In this document: positions 17,158 through 24,898 of the stretch, in pieces
Position numbering within the stretch: position 1 is the stretch's first letter
Layout: every line of letters starts with the position of its first letter
Source: Marinobacter sp.
Lineage (GTDB): Bacteria; Pseudomonadota; Gammaproteobacteria; Pseudomonadales; Oleiphilaceae
DNA length: 64,000 nt
Direction of reading: 5' to 3'
NCBI GenBank assembly: GCA_018402255.1
Contig: JAGYIS010000009.1
Coordinates: 434,001 to 498,000, forward strand
The notes under the pieces: generated by a model
The model's database searches: none
Seen by the model: only the letters and a program-made list of their open reading frames with translations
What the model was told of the DNA's origin: nothing
Translations under genes and position numbers: made by a program

Positions 17158-18372
17158 TTACTGGCGGTAATGCTCCAGGAAGTTGCCGAGACGGGTCATG
17201 GCATCCTCGAGAGTGTCTTTCCTGGGCAAAAACACCACCCTAAGGTGCTGTTTGTCATCGATGTTGAAGGCAGAGCCCTGCACCAGAAGGATTTTTTCCT
17301 GCAGCAACAGATCAAGCACCAGTTTTTCGTCGTTGACCACGGGGAAGTGTTTGGGGTCAAGCCGCGGGAACAGGTACAGAGCGCCCTGGGGTTTTACGCA
17401 ACTGACGCCGGGAATGTCATTGAGCATACGCCAGGCGGTCTCTCGCTGTTCGTACAATCGGCCACCGGGAGCCACCAGGTCATTAATAGACTGGTAGCCG
17501 CCAAGCGATGTCTGGATGGCCAGTTGCGCTGGCACGTTCGCGCACAATCGCATATTGGAGAGCATTTCAATGCCCTCGATCAGATCCCTGGCCCGATGCT
17601 TTGCGCCACTGATGATCATCCAGCCCGACCGGTAGCCAGCGGCCCGATAATTCTTTGACAGGCCGTTGTAGGTGAAAAACAGCACGTCATCAGCCAATGA
17701 GGCCGTGGAGGTGTGTTGGGTACCGTCATACAGGATCTTGTCGTAGATTTCGTCAGACATAATCATCAGGTTGTGCTGTCTGGCCAGCTCGATAACCTGA
17801 TGCAGAAGCTCTTCCGAATAGACCGCCCCGGTGGGGTTGTTGGGGTTGATCAAGACAATCGCCCGGGTGCGGCGAGTGATTTTCTTTTTGATGTCGTCAA
17901 TATCCGGAAACCAGTTTTGCTGTTCATCGCAACGATAGTGAACCGGTTTGCCACTGGACAGGGTAACGGCGGCTGTCCACAGAGGGTAATCCGGAGCCGG
18001 AATAAGCACTTCGTCACCGGTATTCAGCATCGCCTGCATCGACATTACAATCAGCTCGCTGACCCCGTTGCCGAGGAAAATGTCATCGATATCGACCTTG
18101 GCAATACCGCGTTGCTGGCAATAATGCATCACCGCTTTGCGGGCAGAGAACAGCCCCTTGGATTCAACGTAACCCTGGGCCTGATGCATGTTGTAGATGA
18201 CGTCTTGCTGGATTTCTTCCGGCACGTCGAGCTCAAACGCGGCCGGGTTGCCAATGTTCAGTTTTAGCACCCGGTGGCCTTCTTCTTCGAGCCTCCGGGC
18301 TTCCCGCAGAACCACGCCACGAATTTCATAACACACGTTGTCGAGCTTGGCGGATTTGAAGTAATTCTGCAT
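17158..18372 (-). CDS. alaA: Glutamate-pyruvate (alanine) aminotransferase AlaA
   Basis: A 404-residue PLP-dependent class I aminotransferase that makes alanine from pyruvate and glutamate. It has the AlaA/YfbQ N-terminus (LDNVCYEIRGVVLREARRLE), the LNIGNPAAF substrate loop, NPNNPTGAVYS, SDEIYDK, and the PLP lysine K240 in NGLSKNYRAAGYRSGW. Length equals that of E. coli YfbQ within a few residues. It faces the gpx gene across a 252-bp gap. Confidence 0.95.
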   Translation of the reverse strand: MQNYFKSAKLDNVCYEIRGVVLREARRLEEEGHRVLKLNIGNPAAFELDVPEEIQQDVIYNMHQAQGYVESKGLFSARKAVMHYCQQRGIAKVDIDDIFLGNGVSELIVMSMQAMLNTGDEVLIPAPDYPLWTAAVTLSSGKPVHYRCDEQQNWFPDIDDIKKKITRRTRAIVLINPNNPTGAVYSEELLHQVIELARQHNLMIMSDEIYDKILYDGTQHTSTASLADDVLFFTYNGLSKNYRAAGYRSGWMIISGAKHRARDLIEGIEMLSNMRLCANVPAQLAIQTSLGGYQSINDLVAPGGRLYEQRETAWRMLNDIPGVSCVKPQGALYLFPRLDPKHFPVVNDEKLVLDLLLQEKILLVQGSAFNIDDKQHLRVVFLPRKDTLEDAMTRLGNFLEHYRQ

Positions 18373-18563
18373 GGGATGCTGGCGTCCTTAACAAACAGTC
18401 TGAAAGAGGTTCCGGTAAAACGGAAGCTACCCATTCTAGCGGAGGGAAGGCCTGGGGCAACAGGGGCAATTGTGTGGAATTGTGGCCAAATCTGGATAGT
18501 TTACGGTGGTTTGTTGAGATGAACTCTGATGTCTGGCCCGATAAGCCGGTAACGCAGTGTGGT

Positions 18564-18593
18564 TTTACAAAATTAAATTGGGCACAATGTAAA
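18564..18593 (+). promoter_or_regulatory. Predicted gpx-ohrR promoter with an OhrR-like operator
   Basis: A -35-like TTTACA (18564-18569) and a -10-like TGTAAA (18588-18593) are 18 bp apart. The imperfect palindrome CAAAATTAAATTG (18568-18580) overlaps the -35 and spacer. It resembles the A/T-rich, TACAA...TTGTA-type operators of OhrR-family repressors. Position and the regulator gene downstream suggest autorepression; this is inference. Confidence 0.45.
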
Positions 18594-18624
18594 TCACATC
18601 ATCAGTAATTAAGGGAGTAAGCGC

Positions 18625-19110
18625 ATGTCAGGTGAATCGATTTATGAGTTCAGTGCCCAGGATACCAAGGGCAACGAAACCTCAATGGCGGACTATCAAG
18701 GCAAGGTGTTGCTGATCGTCAACACAGCGTCAAAGTGCGGGTTCACGCCCCAGTTTGAGGGCTTGCAGGCGCTCCACGACCAGTTGGGCGAGCAAGGATT
18801 TGAGGTGTTGGGCTTTCCCTGTAACCAGTTTATGAACCAGGACCCTGGCAGCGACGATGCCATCAGCCAGTTTTGCTCACTGAACTATGGTGTCAACTTC
18901 CCGATGTTTGCCAAGATCGAAGTGAACGGTGAGGGCACGCATCCGTTGTTCCGCTTCCTGAAAAAGGAAGCCAAAGGATTGATGGGTTCCGAGAAGGTCA
19001 AATGGAACTTCACCAAGTTTCTGGTTAACCGTGAGGGGCAGGTTGTCCGGCGTTATGCGCCGACGGCGAAACCGGCCGACATTCGCGCCGATATTGAGAA
19101 ACTGCTCTGA
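18625..19110 (+). CDS. gpx: Glutathione peroxidase family protein (thiol peroxidase)
   Basis: A 161-residue GPx-fold peroxidase that reduces hydrogen and organic hydroperoxides. The peroxidatic residue is Cys38 (NTASKCGF), so it is a Cys, not selenocysteine, enzyme. The Gln (FEGLQ), Trp and Asn (KWNFTKFL) of the catalytic tetrad are present. FPCNQF holds the second Cys that usually makes bacterial members thioredoxin-dependent. GGGAG precedes the ATG. It lies 1 bp upstream of the OhrR-type regulator and matches the PA2826-ospR arrangement I recall from P. aeruginosa. Confidence 0.93.
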   Translation: MSGESIYEFSAQDTKGNETSMADYQGKVLLIVNTASKCGFTPQFEGLQALHDQLGEQGFEVLGFPCNQFMNQDPGSDDAISQFCSLNYGVNFPMFAKIEVNGEGTHPLFRFLKKEAKGLMGSEKVKWNFTKFLVNREGQVVRRYAPTAKPADIRADIEKLL

Positions 19111-19111
19111 G

Positions 19112-19576
19112 ATGGCACAGAAAGATCCAGTACTGGCGCTCGATAACCAGATCTGTTTTGCGCTCTATGCACTGAATCGGGCGGTCACCGCCCGATATCG
19201 TCCCTTGCTTGCTGAACTGGAGCTAACCTACCCGCAGTATCTGGTTATGCTGGTACTGTGGGAGCAAGGTGCTGGCGCCGAGTCGGCGCGGGTCTCGGAT
19301 GTCGGCGCCCGGTTGCGGCTGGATAGTGGCACCCTGACACCGCTTTTGAAGAGACTCGAAGAGCGGGGGCTGCTGCTCCGGCAACGGCAGGCCGACGATG
19401 AAAGAGTGGTGCGCCTGTTACCGACCGAGGCCGGTTGGCAGCTGCAGGAGAAAGCCCGTCAGGTACCGGCGCGCCTGATGTGTGGCCTGGGTGTGGAGCC
19501 CCAAAGACTGATGGCTCTGCAACAGGAACTCAGGAGTCTGTTGGCAGTTCTGGAGGGTTCCGCGCCCAGCGATTGA
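19112..19576 (+). CDS. ohrR: MarR-family organic hydroperoxide sensor (OhrR/OspR type)
   Basis: A 154-residue winged-helix regulator. The N-terminal sequence DNQICFALYALNRAV carries the conserved reactive Cys (Cys15) of the OhrR/OspR group, oxidised by organic peroxides to release DNA. The ARLRLDSGTLTPLLKRLEERGLL helix-turn-helix and the DERVVRLLPTEAG wing are typical. I start at the ATG right after the gpx TGA; the open frame continues upstream inside gpx in another frame. It is likely to repress gpx and itself. Its last 47 bp overlap the convergent kinase gene. Confidence 0.92.
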   Translation: MAQKDPVLALDNQICFALYALNRAVTARYRPLLAELELTYPQYLVMLVLWEQGAGAESARVSDVGARLRLDSGTLTPLLKRLEERGLLLRQRQADDERVVRLLPTEAGWQLQEKARQVPARLMCGLGVEPQRLMALQQELRSLLAVLEGSAPSD

Positions 19577-21875
19577 TGACCGCCTTGAGCTCTTCGCGCT
19601 TATAGGGCTTGGTGATGTAGTCGTTCATGCCTGAGGCAAGGCATTCTTCCCGGTCCCCCTGCATGACGTTGGCGGTCACAGCAATGATCGGGATGTCTTG
19701 CCATTTCGGGTTCTTTCGTATCGCACGGGTAGCCTCATAGCCGTCCATGACCGGCATCTGGCAGTCCATGAGAATCAGATCGTAACGGCGCTTGCGCAGC
19801 GCCTCTACTGCCCGCAAACCGTTCTCCGCATGGTCAACCTGATGGCCCAGCTTTTTCAGCAGGCTGCTGGCAACCAACTGATTGACCTGGTTGTCTTCAA
19901 CCAGCAGGAGTGCCAGCGACGGCGTGTGCTCGCCGGTTTGTTCAATTTCCCCCGGCAATGCTCTGTCCTGATCGGTGAGCAATCCTGCCGCCGAACACAG
20001 GCACTTGTACAAGTCCGTTCGCCTGAGCGGCAGGGGCAGTACATATTGCCCTGGCAACTTGCTGCTGACGGTCGCTGTGGCATCGGCCAATACTACCCCT
20101 TGCCCGTCCCAGCCATCGGCAAATGCTCTGGACTCAGTGTCGCCGGGCTCAGCGGCCATCAACAGAATACCCTTGGGGTGACGGCTGGCACTGCGCACCG
20201 GAATCGCCCAGGCCCGGAGCTGAGATTCCAGTGCCAGGCGGTGAGGATGTGCCGGTGGGATAGCCATGGCGACACCCGCGTCGCGCAGCTTTGAGACCGT
20301 CTCTGCCGGCAGTGTCGGATTGGCGGGCTCGTTAATCGGAAGGGGCAGGGTGACCGTGAAGTGCGTGCCAGAGCCTTCGCTTGAATCGACCAGAATCTGA
20401 CCATGCATGCGCTCCACCAGCTGACGGCAGAGTGTCAGGCCCAGGCCGGTGCCACCATAAAGCCGCGTCGTGTCAGAGTCGGCCTGTGAGAATGGCGAAA
20501 ATATTCTGTGTAGCCCGTCCTGAGACATGCCGATGCCGGTGTCAATGATCTCAAGGCGCAGGCTGCCTCCGGAATAGGATGTGCGCACTCGAACACTGCC
20601 ATCATCGGTAAACTTGATGGCATTACTGAGAAGGTTGTTCAGTATCTGCCGAGTTCGTGTCGGATCGCCCGTGAACTGCTCGGGTAACATCGGATCGGTT
20701 TCGTTGACCAGGTGGATGTGTTTACGGCGAGCTTGCTGGGCATGCAACGTGGCGCACTCTTCTACCAGGTTGCGCATGCTGAACGGAATGTTTTCCAGGC
20801 TCAGCTTGCCGGCCTCCACCTTGGAGATATCAAGAATGTCGTTGAGCAGCCCGAGCAGGCTCTCACCAGCATTCAGGGCGATTTCCAGTTGACTGCGTTG
20901 GCCGGCGTCTCGCTCGCTTTCGAGTGCCAGACCCAGCATGCCGAGCACGCCATTCAAGGGTGTGCGGATTTCATGACTCATGCTGGCCAGGAAGTTAGCC
21001 CGGGCCCGGGCGCGACGCACGGCATCTTCTTTGGCCCGAACCAGAGCCCGATTGCCTCGCTGTAAGGCTTCGTTTTTTTCAGAGATTTCCCGGGTCCGGT
21101 CTTCCACTTCCTGTTCGAGTTGGCTGGAATAGTTTTTCATGGCGCTTTCAGCGGCTCTCAGCTGTGCCACGCTGCCTTCCATGTTTTCCAGGTGCTGATT
21201 GATGATGCCGACCATGGTGCCGATCTCATCAAAACGATGATTGGGTGGCACTGGCAGGCGCACTTTTTCCGGAGTGCTGGCTCTGACCTTGCTCAGGGCT
21301 TCAATTACACTGAGCATGGGCCGGGTCAGAACAAAATAGAAAATGCCGAGCAGGACTGCAGACAACACCAGACTTTTGAGCAGACCGATCAAAAGGGTAT
21401 TGGCGGCACGCTGAATAAACTGCCAGCCGTAATGCCAGGTATCGATGGTCACCACAAGCTGGCCGAGCGGCAGGTCCTGAAGTTGTGGTACACGGAGCTC
21501 CGAGTTGAATACCCGGCTGGTGCCGAACAACAGGTCGCTGGTCCAGCGATAGGGAGAGACCGGGCTGCTCTCGCTTGCGGCCGACATGGTTTGACCGTCG
21601 CTGTCCAGGATTCTGGCATCGATGGTCGCTGGATGGCGTAGCAGGCCATCCAGCAACTCCTCGGCGAGCCGAACATCAATGTTGTAGGCGATCTGGGACG
21701 CAGGGCTGTTGCTGATCTCGATCAGCGCCTGAATGTCCTGCTCCATGGCGTCTCGGGCGGAAAAATAGTCGAGGGTAATCTGGATCAGATTCAGGACCAG
21801 GCCAAGCGCCATCGCTACCAGCACGGTATCGCGAGTCAGGCGGTAGGACAGTCTTCTCTGAAAGCTCTTAAGCAC
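19530..21875 (-). CDS. SagS-like hybrid sensor histidine kinase
   Basis: A 781-residue hybrid kinase. The order is TM1 (about 15-37), a periplasmic sensor domain (38-160), TM2 (162-184), HAMP (185-237), a coiled coil, HisKA with the phospho-acceptor His301 (SMSHEIRTPLNG), and HATPase (about 400-515: LLSNAIKFTDDG, DTGIGM, GGTGLGL). A degenerate linker receiver region and a C-terminal receiver domain with Asp704 (LILMDCQMPVMDG) follow. No Hpt domain is present, so a separate Hpt partner is expected. Length, domains and linkage to gpx-ohrR match P. aeruginosa SagS (PA2824), which controls the attached-growth switch. The start is GTG. Orthology is inferred from synteny. Confidence 0.87.
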   Translation of the reverse strand: MLKSFQRRLSYRLTRDTVLVAMALGLVLNLIQITLDYFSARDAMEQDIQALIEISNSPASQIAYNIDVRLAEELLDGLLRHPATIDARILDSDGQTMSAASESSPVSPYRWTSDLLFGTSRVFNSELRVPQLQDLPLGQLVVTIDTWHYGWQFIQRAANTLLIGLLKSLVLSAVLLGIFYFVLTRPMLSVIEALSKVRASTPEKVRLPVPPNHRFDEIGTMVGIINQHLENMEGSVAQLRAAESAMKNYSSQLEQEVEDRTREISEKNEALQRGNRALVRAKEDAVRRARARANFLASMSHEIRTPLNGVLGMLGLALESERDAGQRSQLEIALNAGESLLGLLNDILDISKVEAGKLSLENIPFSMRNLVEECATLHAQQARRKHIHLVNETDPMLPEQFTGDPTRTRQILNNLLSNAIKFTDDGSVRVRTSYSGGSLRLEIIDTGIGMSQDGLHRIFSPFSQADSDTTRLYGGTGLGLTLCRQLVERMHGQILVDSSEGSGTHFTVTLPLPINEPANPTLPAETVSKLRDAGVAMAIPPAHPHRLALESQLRAWAIPVRSASRHPKGILLMAAEPGDTESRAFADGWDGQGVVLADATATVSSKLPGQYVLPLPLRRTDLYKCLCSAAGLLTDQDRALPGEIEQTGEHTPSLALLLVEDNQVNQLVASSLLKKLGHQVDHAENGLRAVEALRKRRYDLILMDCQMPVMDGYEATRAIRKNPKWQDIPIIAVTANVMQGDREECLASGMNDYITKPYKREELKAVINRWARNPPELPTDS

Positions 21876-21922
21876 GGTCGGTGATCATCCCTGTGACTGG
21901 TTATTGAATAAGGATGTAAGCC

Positions 21923-22693
21923 TTAATCGTCGTAATCAGCCTTTTTCTTCCAGGAGCCATCATCCTGAAGGAAGTTGTCCCACTCCCGGTCCAGTTTGGC
22001 ATGGCCTTCGATATCCGTATTGCCGTCAACAATGCTGGCCTCGAGTTCTTTGATGCGAGTCCTGAAGCTTTTCACCGCCTTCATGGCTAACGGGTTGTCT
22101 TTGGATTTGCCCAGCTCTGTGCTGGCCAGGTGATAAGCGTGAATCGCTTTGCGAATCTGGTTCTGTCGAATGTGGTCTCGGGCCTGAAAGACATGCAGGT
22201 CAGCATGGGTTTTGTGGACCAGAAACAGCACATGTTTGAGATTCTTCTTGGCGGTGGCTGTATCGATTCGTCCAGACTTGTGCATGGTCTCGATCATCTT
22301 GAACAGATGCTGCAGAAGTTCTTTGATGTAGGTGGCTTTTTCGGGCGAGTCGATTTTGACCGCAGGGCGGGAATCGGTGCTGTCCAAGACCTGTTTTTTG
22401 GTCTGCTTTACCGACTCCAGCCAGGTACTGACGGGCTGCCCGGATTTCAGCATGATGAGTTCGTTACAGGCATCTTCCATGCGCTTGAGCAGCAACAGCT
22501 TAAGGTCGGGGGTGAGATACTGCCCTGGAATCTCTGAAAGCAGGCGATAGGCCCGGTTGTAAAGGTCTTCCTGGGCGGTCATTTTGCGAACCCGCTCAAT
22601 CCGGGCCTTTTCACGCATCTGACTGATAACAATAATAATCAGTGAAACGGTGACGATTGCCGCGAGCAGCAGCACAATGGTGGTTGCGTCCAT
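21923..22693 (-). CDS. Unknown membrane-anchored, helix-rich protein upstream of the SagS-like kinase
   Basis: A 256-residue protein with one N-terminal transmembrane helix (about 4-25). A long cytoplasmic, strongly helical region follows, rich in Lys, Glu and Leu (EKARIERVRKMTAQEDLYNRA, then many heptad-like stretches). It ends in an acidic/aromatic tail (DREWDNFLQDDGSWKKKADYDD). I recognise no catalytic motif. The central part (about 60-200) has paired helices reminiscent of TPR-like scaffolds. It ends 47 bp before the kinase GTG on the same strand, so the two may be cotranscribed and the protein could act with the kinase; that is inference. Confidence 0.72.
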   Translation of the reverse strand: MDATTIVLLLAAIVTVSLIIIVISQMREKARIERVRKMTAQEDLYNRAYRLLSEIPGQYLTPDLKLLLLKRMEDACNELIMLKSGQPVSTWLESVKQTKKQVLDSTDSRPAVKIDSPEKATYIKELLQHLFKMIETMHKSGRIDTATAKKNLKHVLFLVHKTHADLHVFQARDHIRQNQIRKAIHAYHLASTELGKSKDNPLAMKAVKSFRTRIKELEASIVDGNTDIEGHAKLDREWDNFLQDDGSWKKKADYDD

Positions 22694-22833
22694 GGTGTCG
22701 GTATTGGCTCCGGAATTCAGTGAGCGGGCGGCAGGGCCGGCCTGTGTCGATTCTTGATGTTATTGGGTAACGCCCTGAAAGCCTAGCAGAATTCTGGGTA
22801 TTCGTCCGTTTCGGCTTGTAAGTTCGACTAAAG

Positions 22834-22885
22834 TGCATTCATTTTATGAATTATTGGTTTGCTGTATATTGCGGCAGTGAATGCA
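22834..22885. promoter_or_regulatory. Nested inverted repeats upstream of the LysR gene
   Basis: ATTCAT-TTT-ATGAAT (22837-22851) is a perfect palindrome with the T-N11-A form of LysR-family sites. The flanking TGCATTCA (22834-22841) recurs inverted as TGAATGCA (22878-22885), 36 bp downstream. The pair fits a recognition plus activation site for the adjacent LysR regulator. The rest of the 237-bp gap between the divergent genes shows nothing else I can name. Confidence 0.5.
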
Positions 22886-22930
22886 TGGGGCTGCAAACGT
22901 TGGCCATCCTACTATTTTACGGAGCGCCGA

Positions 22931-23941
22931 ATGGATATTTCCCGGGTCGATCTCAACTTGCTGGTGTATCTCGATGTCTTGTTGCGCGAGCGGAACGTTA
23001 CCAAAGCGGCCAACCATCTTGGCATCACTCAACCCGCCATGAGTAATGGCTTGAGGCGTTTGCGGGATCTGTTCGGTGATCCGTTACTGGTGCGCACCAG
23101 CGAGGGCATGACGGCCACCGAGAGGGCCCGGGAACTGCAGCCGCTGGTGCGCAGTATTCTTGCTGATATTGAGCAGGCGGTGCAGGAGAAAACGCCGTTT
23201 GCGGCGCAGGAGAGCCAAAGGGTATTTCGGATCATGGCCAGTGATTACGCCGAGTCTTGCCTGATGCCGCGGGTTTTGCGGCGTATTCGCCAGGAGGCAC
23301 CGCACGTCACTCTGGACGTACTGACGCCCAGTGACGTCAGTTTTCTGGATGTGGAGCAGGGCAGGCTCGACATGGCGATCAATCGATTCGACAAGATACC
23401 CCAGTCCTTCCATCAGAAAACCCTGTGGACCGAGTATTTTGCCTGCCTGATGAACGCCCGTAACCCCGTCCTGAAAGAGCCGTTTACCCTCGACACCTAT
23501 CTGGACGCCAGTCATATCTGGGTCAGTAAAACCGGTTTTGGCGTCGGAGTGGGCGTTAACCCGAAGGACGTACAGCGACTGGGCTGGGTGGATGAAGCGT
23601 TGGGGCGGATGGGCCGTAAACGACAGATTTCAGTGTTTACCCGGCATTATCAGGTGGCCATGTTGCTGGCGGAACAGCACGATTTGATCGCTACCTTGCC
23701 GTCACGGGCGGCCTGGCTCCAGAAAGACAACGTCAACCTGGTGGTGAAAGTGCCACCGTTTGAAATTCCACCGTTTGAGCTGAAGATGGCCTGGAGCCCG
23801 CTGTTGCAGCACAACTCGGATCATCAGTGGCTGAGAAAGCTGATAGCCGAGGTGGCCGAGGAAGTTGACGAGGAATTTGCGCCTTTCGGGACCCAGTTTG
23901 AGTCACCCCAGGTGGCACAGAGCCAGCACTCAGATCGGTAA
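22931..23941 (+). CDS. LysR-family transcriptional regulator
   Basis: A 336-residue regulator with an N-terminal winged helix-turn-helix. DLNLLVYLDVLLRERNVTKA and HLGITQPAMSNGLRRLRDLFGDPLLVR match the NodD/LeuO-like subgroup. A PBP2-type effector domain follows (about 95-300). The ATG at 22931 begins the canonical MDISRVDLNLL; the frame is open further upstream. It is divergent from the 256-residue gene, and its last 12 bp overlap the convergent GNAT gene. No obvious catabolic target lies beside it, so the effector is unknown. Confidence 0.9.
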   Translation: MDISRVDLNLLVYLDVLLRERNVTKAANHLGITQPAMSNGLRRLRDLFGDPLLVRTSEGMTATERARELQPLVRSILADIEQAVQEKTPFAAQESQRVFRIMASDYAESCLMPRVLRRIRQEAPHVTLDVLTPSDVSFLDVEQGRLDMAINRFDKIPQSFHQKTLWTEYFACLMNARNPVLKEPFTLDTYLDASHIWVSKTGFGVGVGVNPKDVQRLGWVDEALGRMGRKRQISVFTRHYQVAMLLAEQHDLIATLPSRAAWLQKDNVNLVVKVPPFEIPPFELKMAWSPLLQHNSDHQWLRKLIAEVAEEVDEEFAPFGTQFESPQVAQSQHSDR

Positions 23942-24895
23942 CTCGCGCAGCTCGAGTGATGGCCGGGCGGCATCCCACATGCGCTGAAAGGCCTCTGCTT
24001 TGAGCTTCACCCGCCCGCCGGCGGCAAAATTGGCGAAGCCTTCTGGCTTGTTGAAGTCGTGTCGACACAGAATGCCTTCGCGGTCTGCCAGCAAAAAGGG
24101 TTGATCTTCAATGGGGTAATCCTGGTTGACCAGTCTTAGCTCGATACGGCTAGTGAGTCGCCGCATCAGCTCTACCAGCTGGTGGCGCCTTTGCACCAGG
24201 GGCTTGTCATCGTGGATCAGCAGCCTGACGTCACTCAAGCGGTGCCTGCGGGCAACGGCTGAGACCAGCTCGCGGAGTTGGTGACGATCGTACAGGTCGT
24301 GATCAAGAAACCGATCATACAGCCACAGGCGCTGGCCTGCCTGGCCGATCAGTGAGTCCATCAGTCCCAGCAGGGTGTCGTCGTGATCAAACAGCCAGCT
24401 TTCCGAATCTGACCCAAGAATGAGCGGTTGGGAACGCTTGGCAAGTGCTTGATGAGCCAGTGCTGGTGCCAGGCAGCGCATGTCCAGGTGGGGAATGCCC
24501 GCATCGTCATAGGGTGCAGAACAGATATGAAAGCCGAAACGCTGATAGAACCCGGTAGCGTGTTGCTGGGCAGACAGCCGTAGCTCCTGAAAGCGCCCGG
24601 CAGATTCGGCCATCAGGTGGCGAAACAGGGCGTCACCGATACCTTTACCCCGGTGCTCTGGAAGCACAGCCATTCGACCGATATAGCCGGTTTCTTCCAG
24701 GGTTGAGAACAGCCGCGCCGTGGCAATGGGCTGGTTGTTGCGGTCGACCGCCAGGTAGTGATCCGCAATCTCGTCAGTGTCATCCCACTCCAGTGCCGGC
24801 GGTACCCGCTGCTCATCGATGAACACCCGTTGGCGGATGTCGCGAATCGAGTCGGGTGCCAGTTGCCAGCTGTATTTGCGGAATCTTGGTTTCAT
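23930..24895 (-). CDS. GNAT N-acetyltransferase fused to a PLD-like C-terminal domain
   Basis: A 321-residue protein. The N-terminal half (about 1-145) is a GNAT acetyltransferase, with VFIDEQRVPPALEWDD, the acetyl-CoA motif MAVLPEHRGKGIGDALFRHL and GFYQRFGF. The C-terminal half (about 160-320) begins LFDHDDTLLGLMDSLIGQAGQ and ends LKAEAFQRMWDAARPSLELREL. Its pattern looks like a degenerate phospholipase D-type fold without the HKD motif (DUF7931-like). Substrate unknown. It lies 3 bp after roxA on the same strand. The fusion is a genuine single frame. Confidence 0.85.
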   Translation of the reverse strand: MKPRFRKYSWQLAPDSIRDIRQRVFIDEQRVPPALEWDDTDEIADHYLAVDRNNQPIATARLFSTLEETGYIGRMAVLPEHRGKGIGDALFRHLMAESAGRFQELRLSAQQHATGFYQRFGFHICSAPYDDAGIPHLDMRCLAPALAHQALAKRSQPLILGSDSESWLFDHDDTLLGLMDSLIGQAGQRLWLYDRFLDHDLYDRHQLRELVSAVARRHRLSDVRLLIHDDKPLVQRRHQLVELMRRLTSRIELRLVNQDYPIEDQPFLLADREGILCRHDFNKPEGFANFAAGGRVKLKAEAFQRMWDAARPSLELRELPI

Positions 24896-24898
24896 GGG

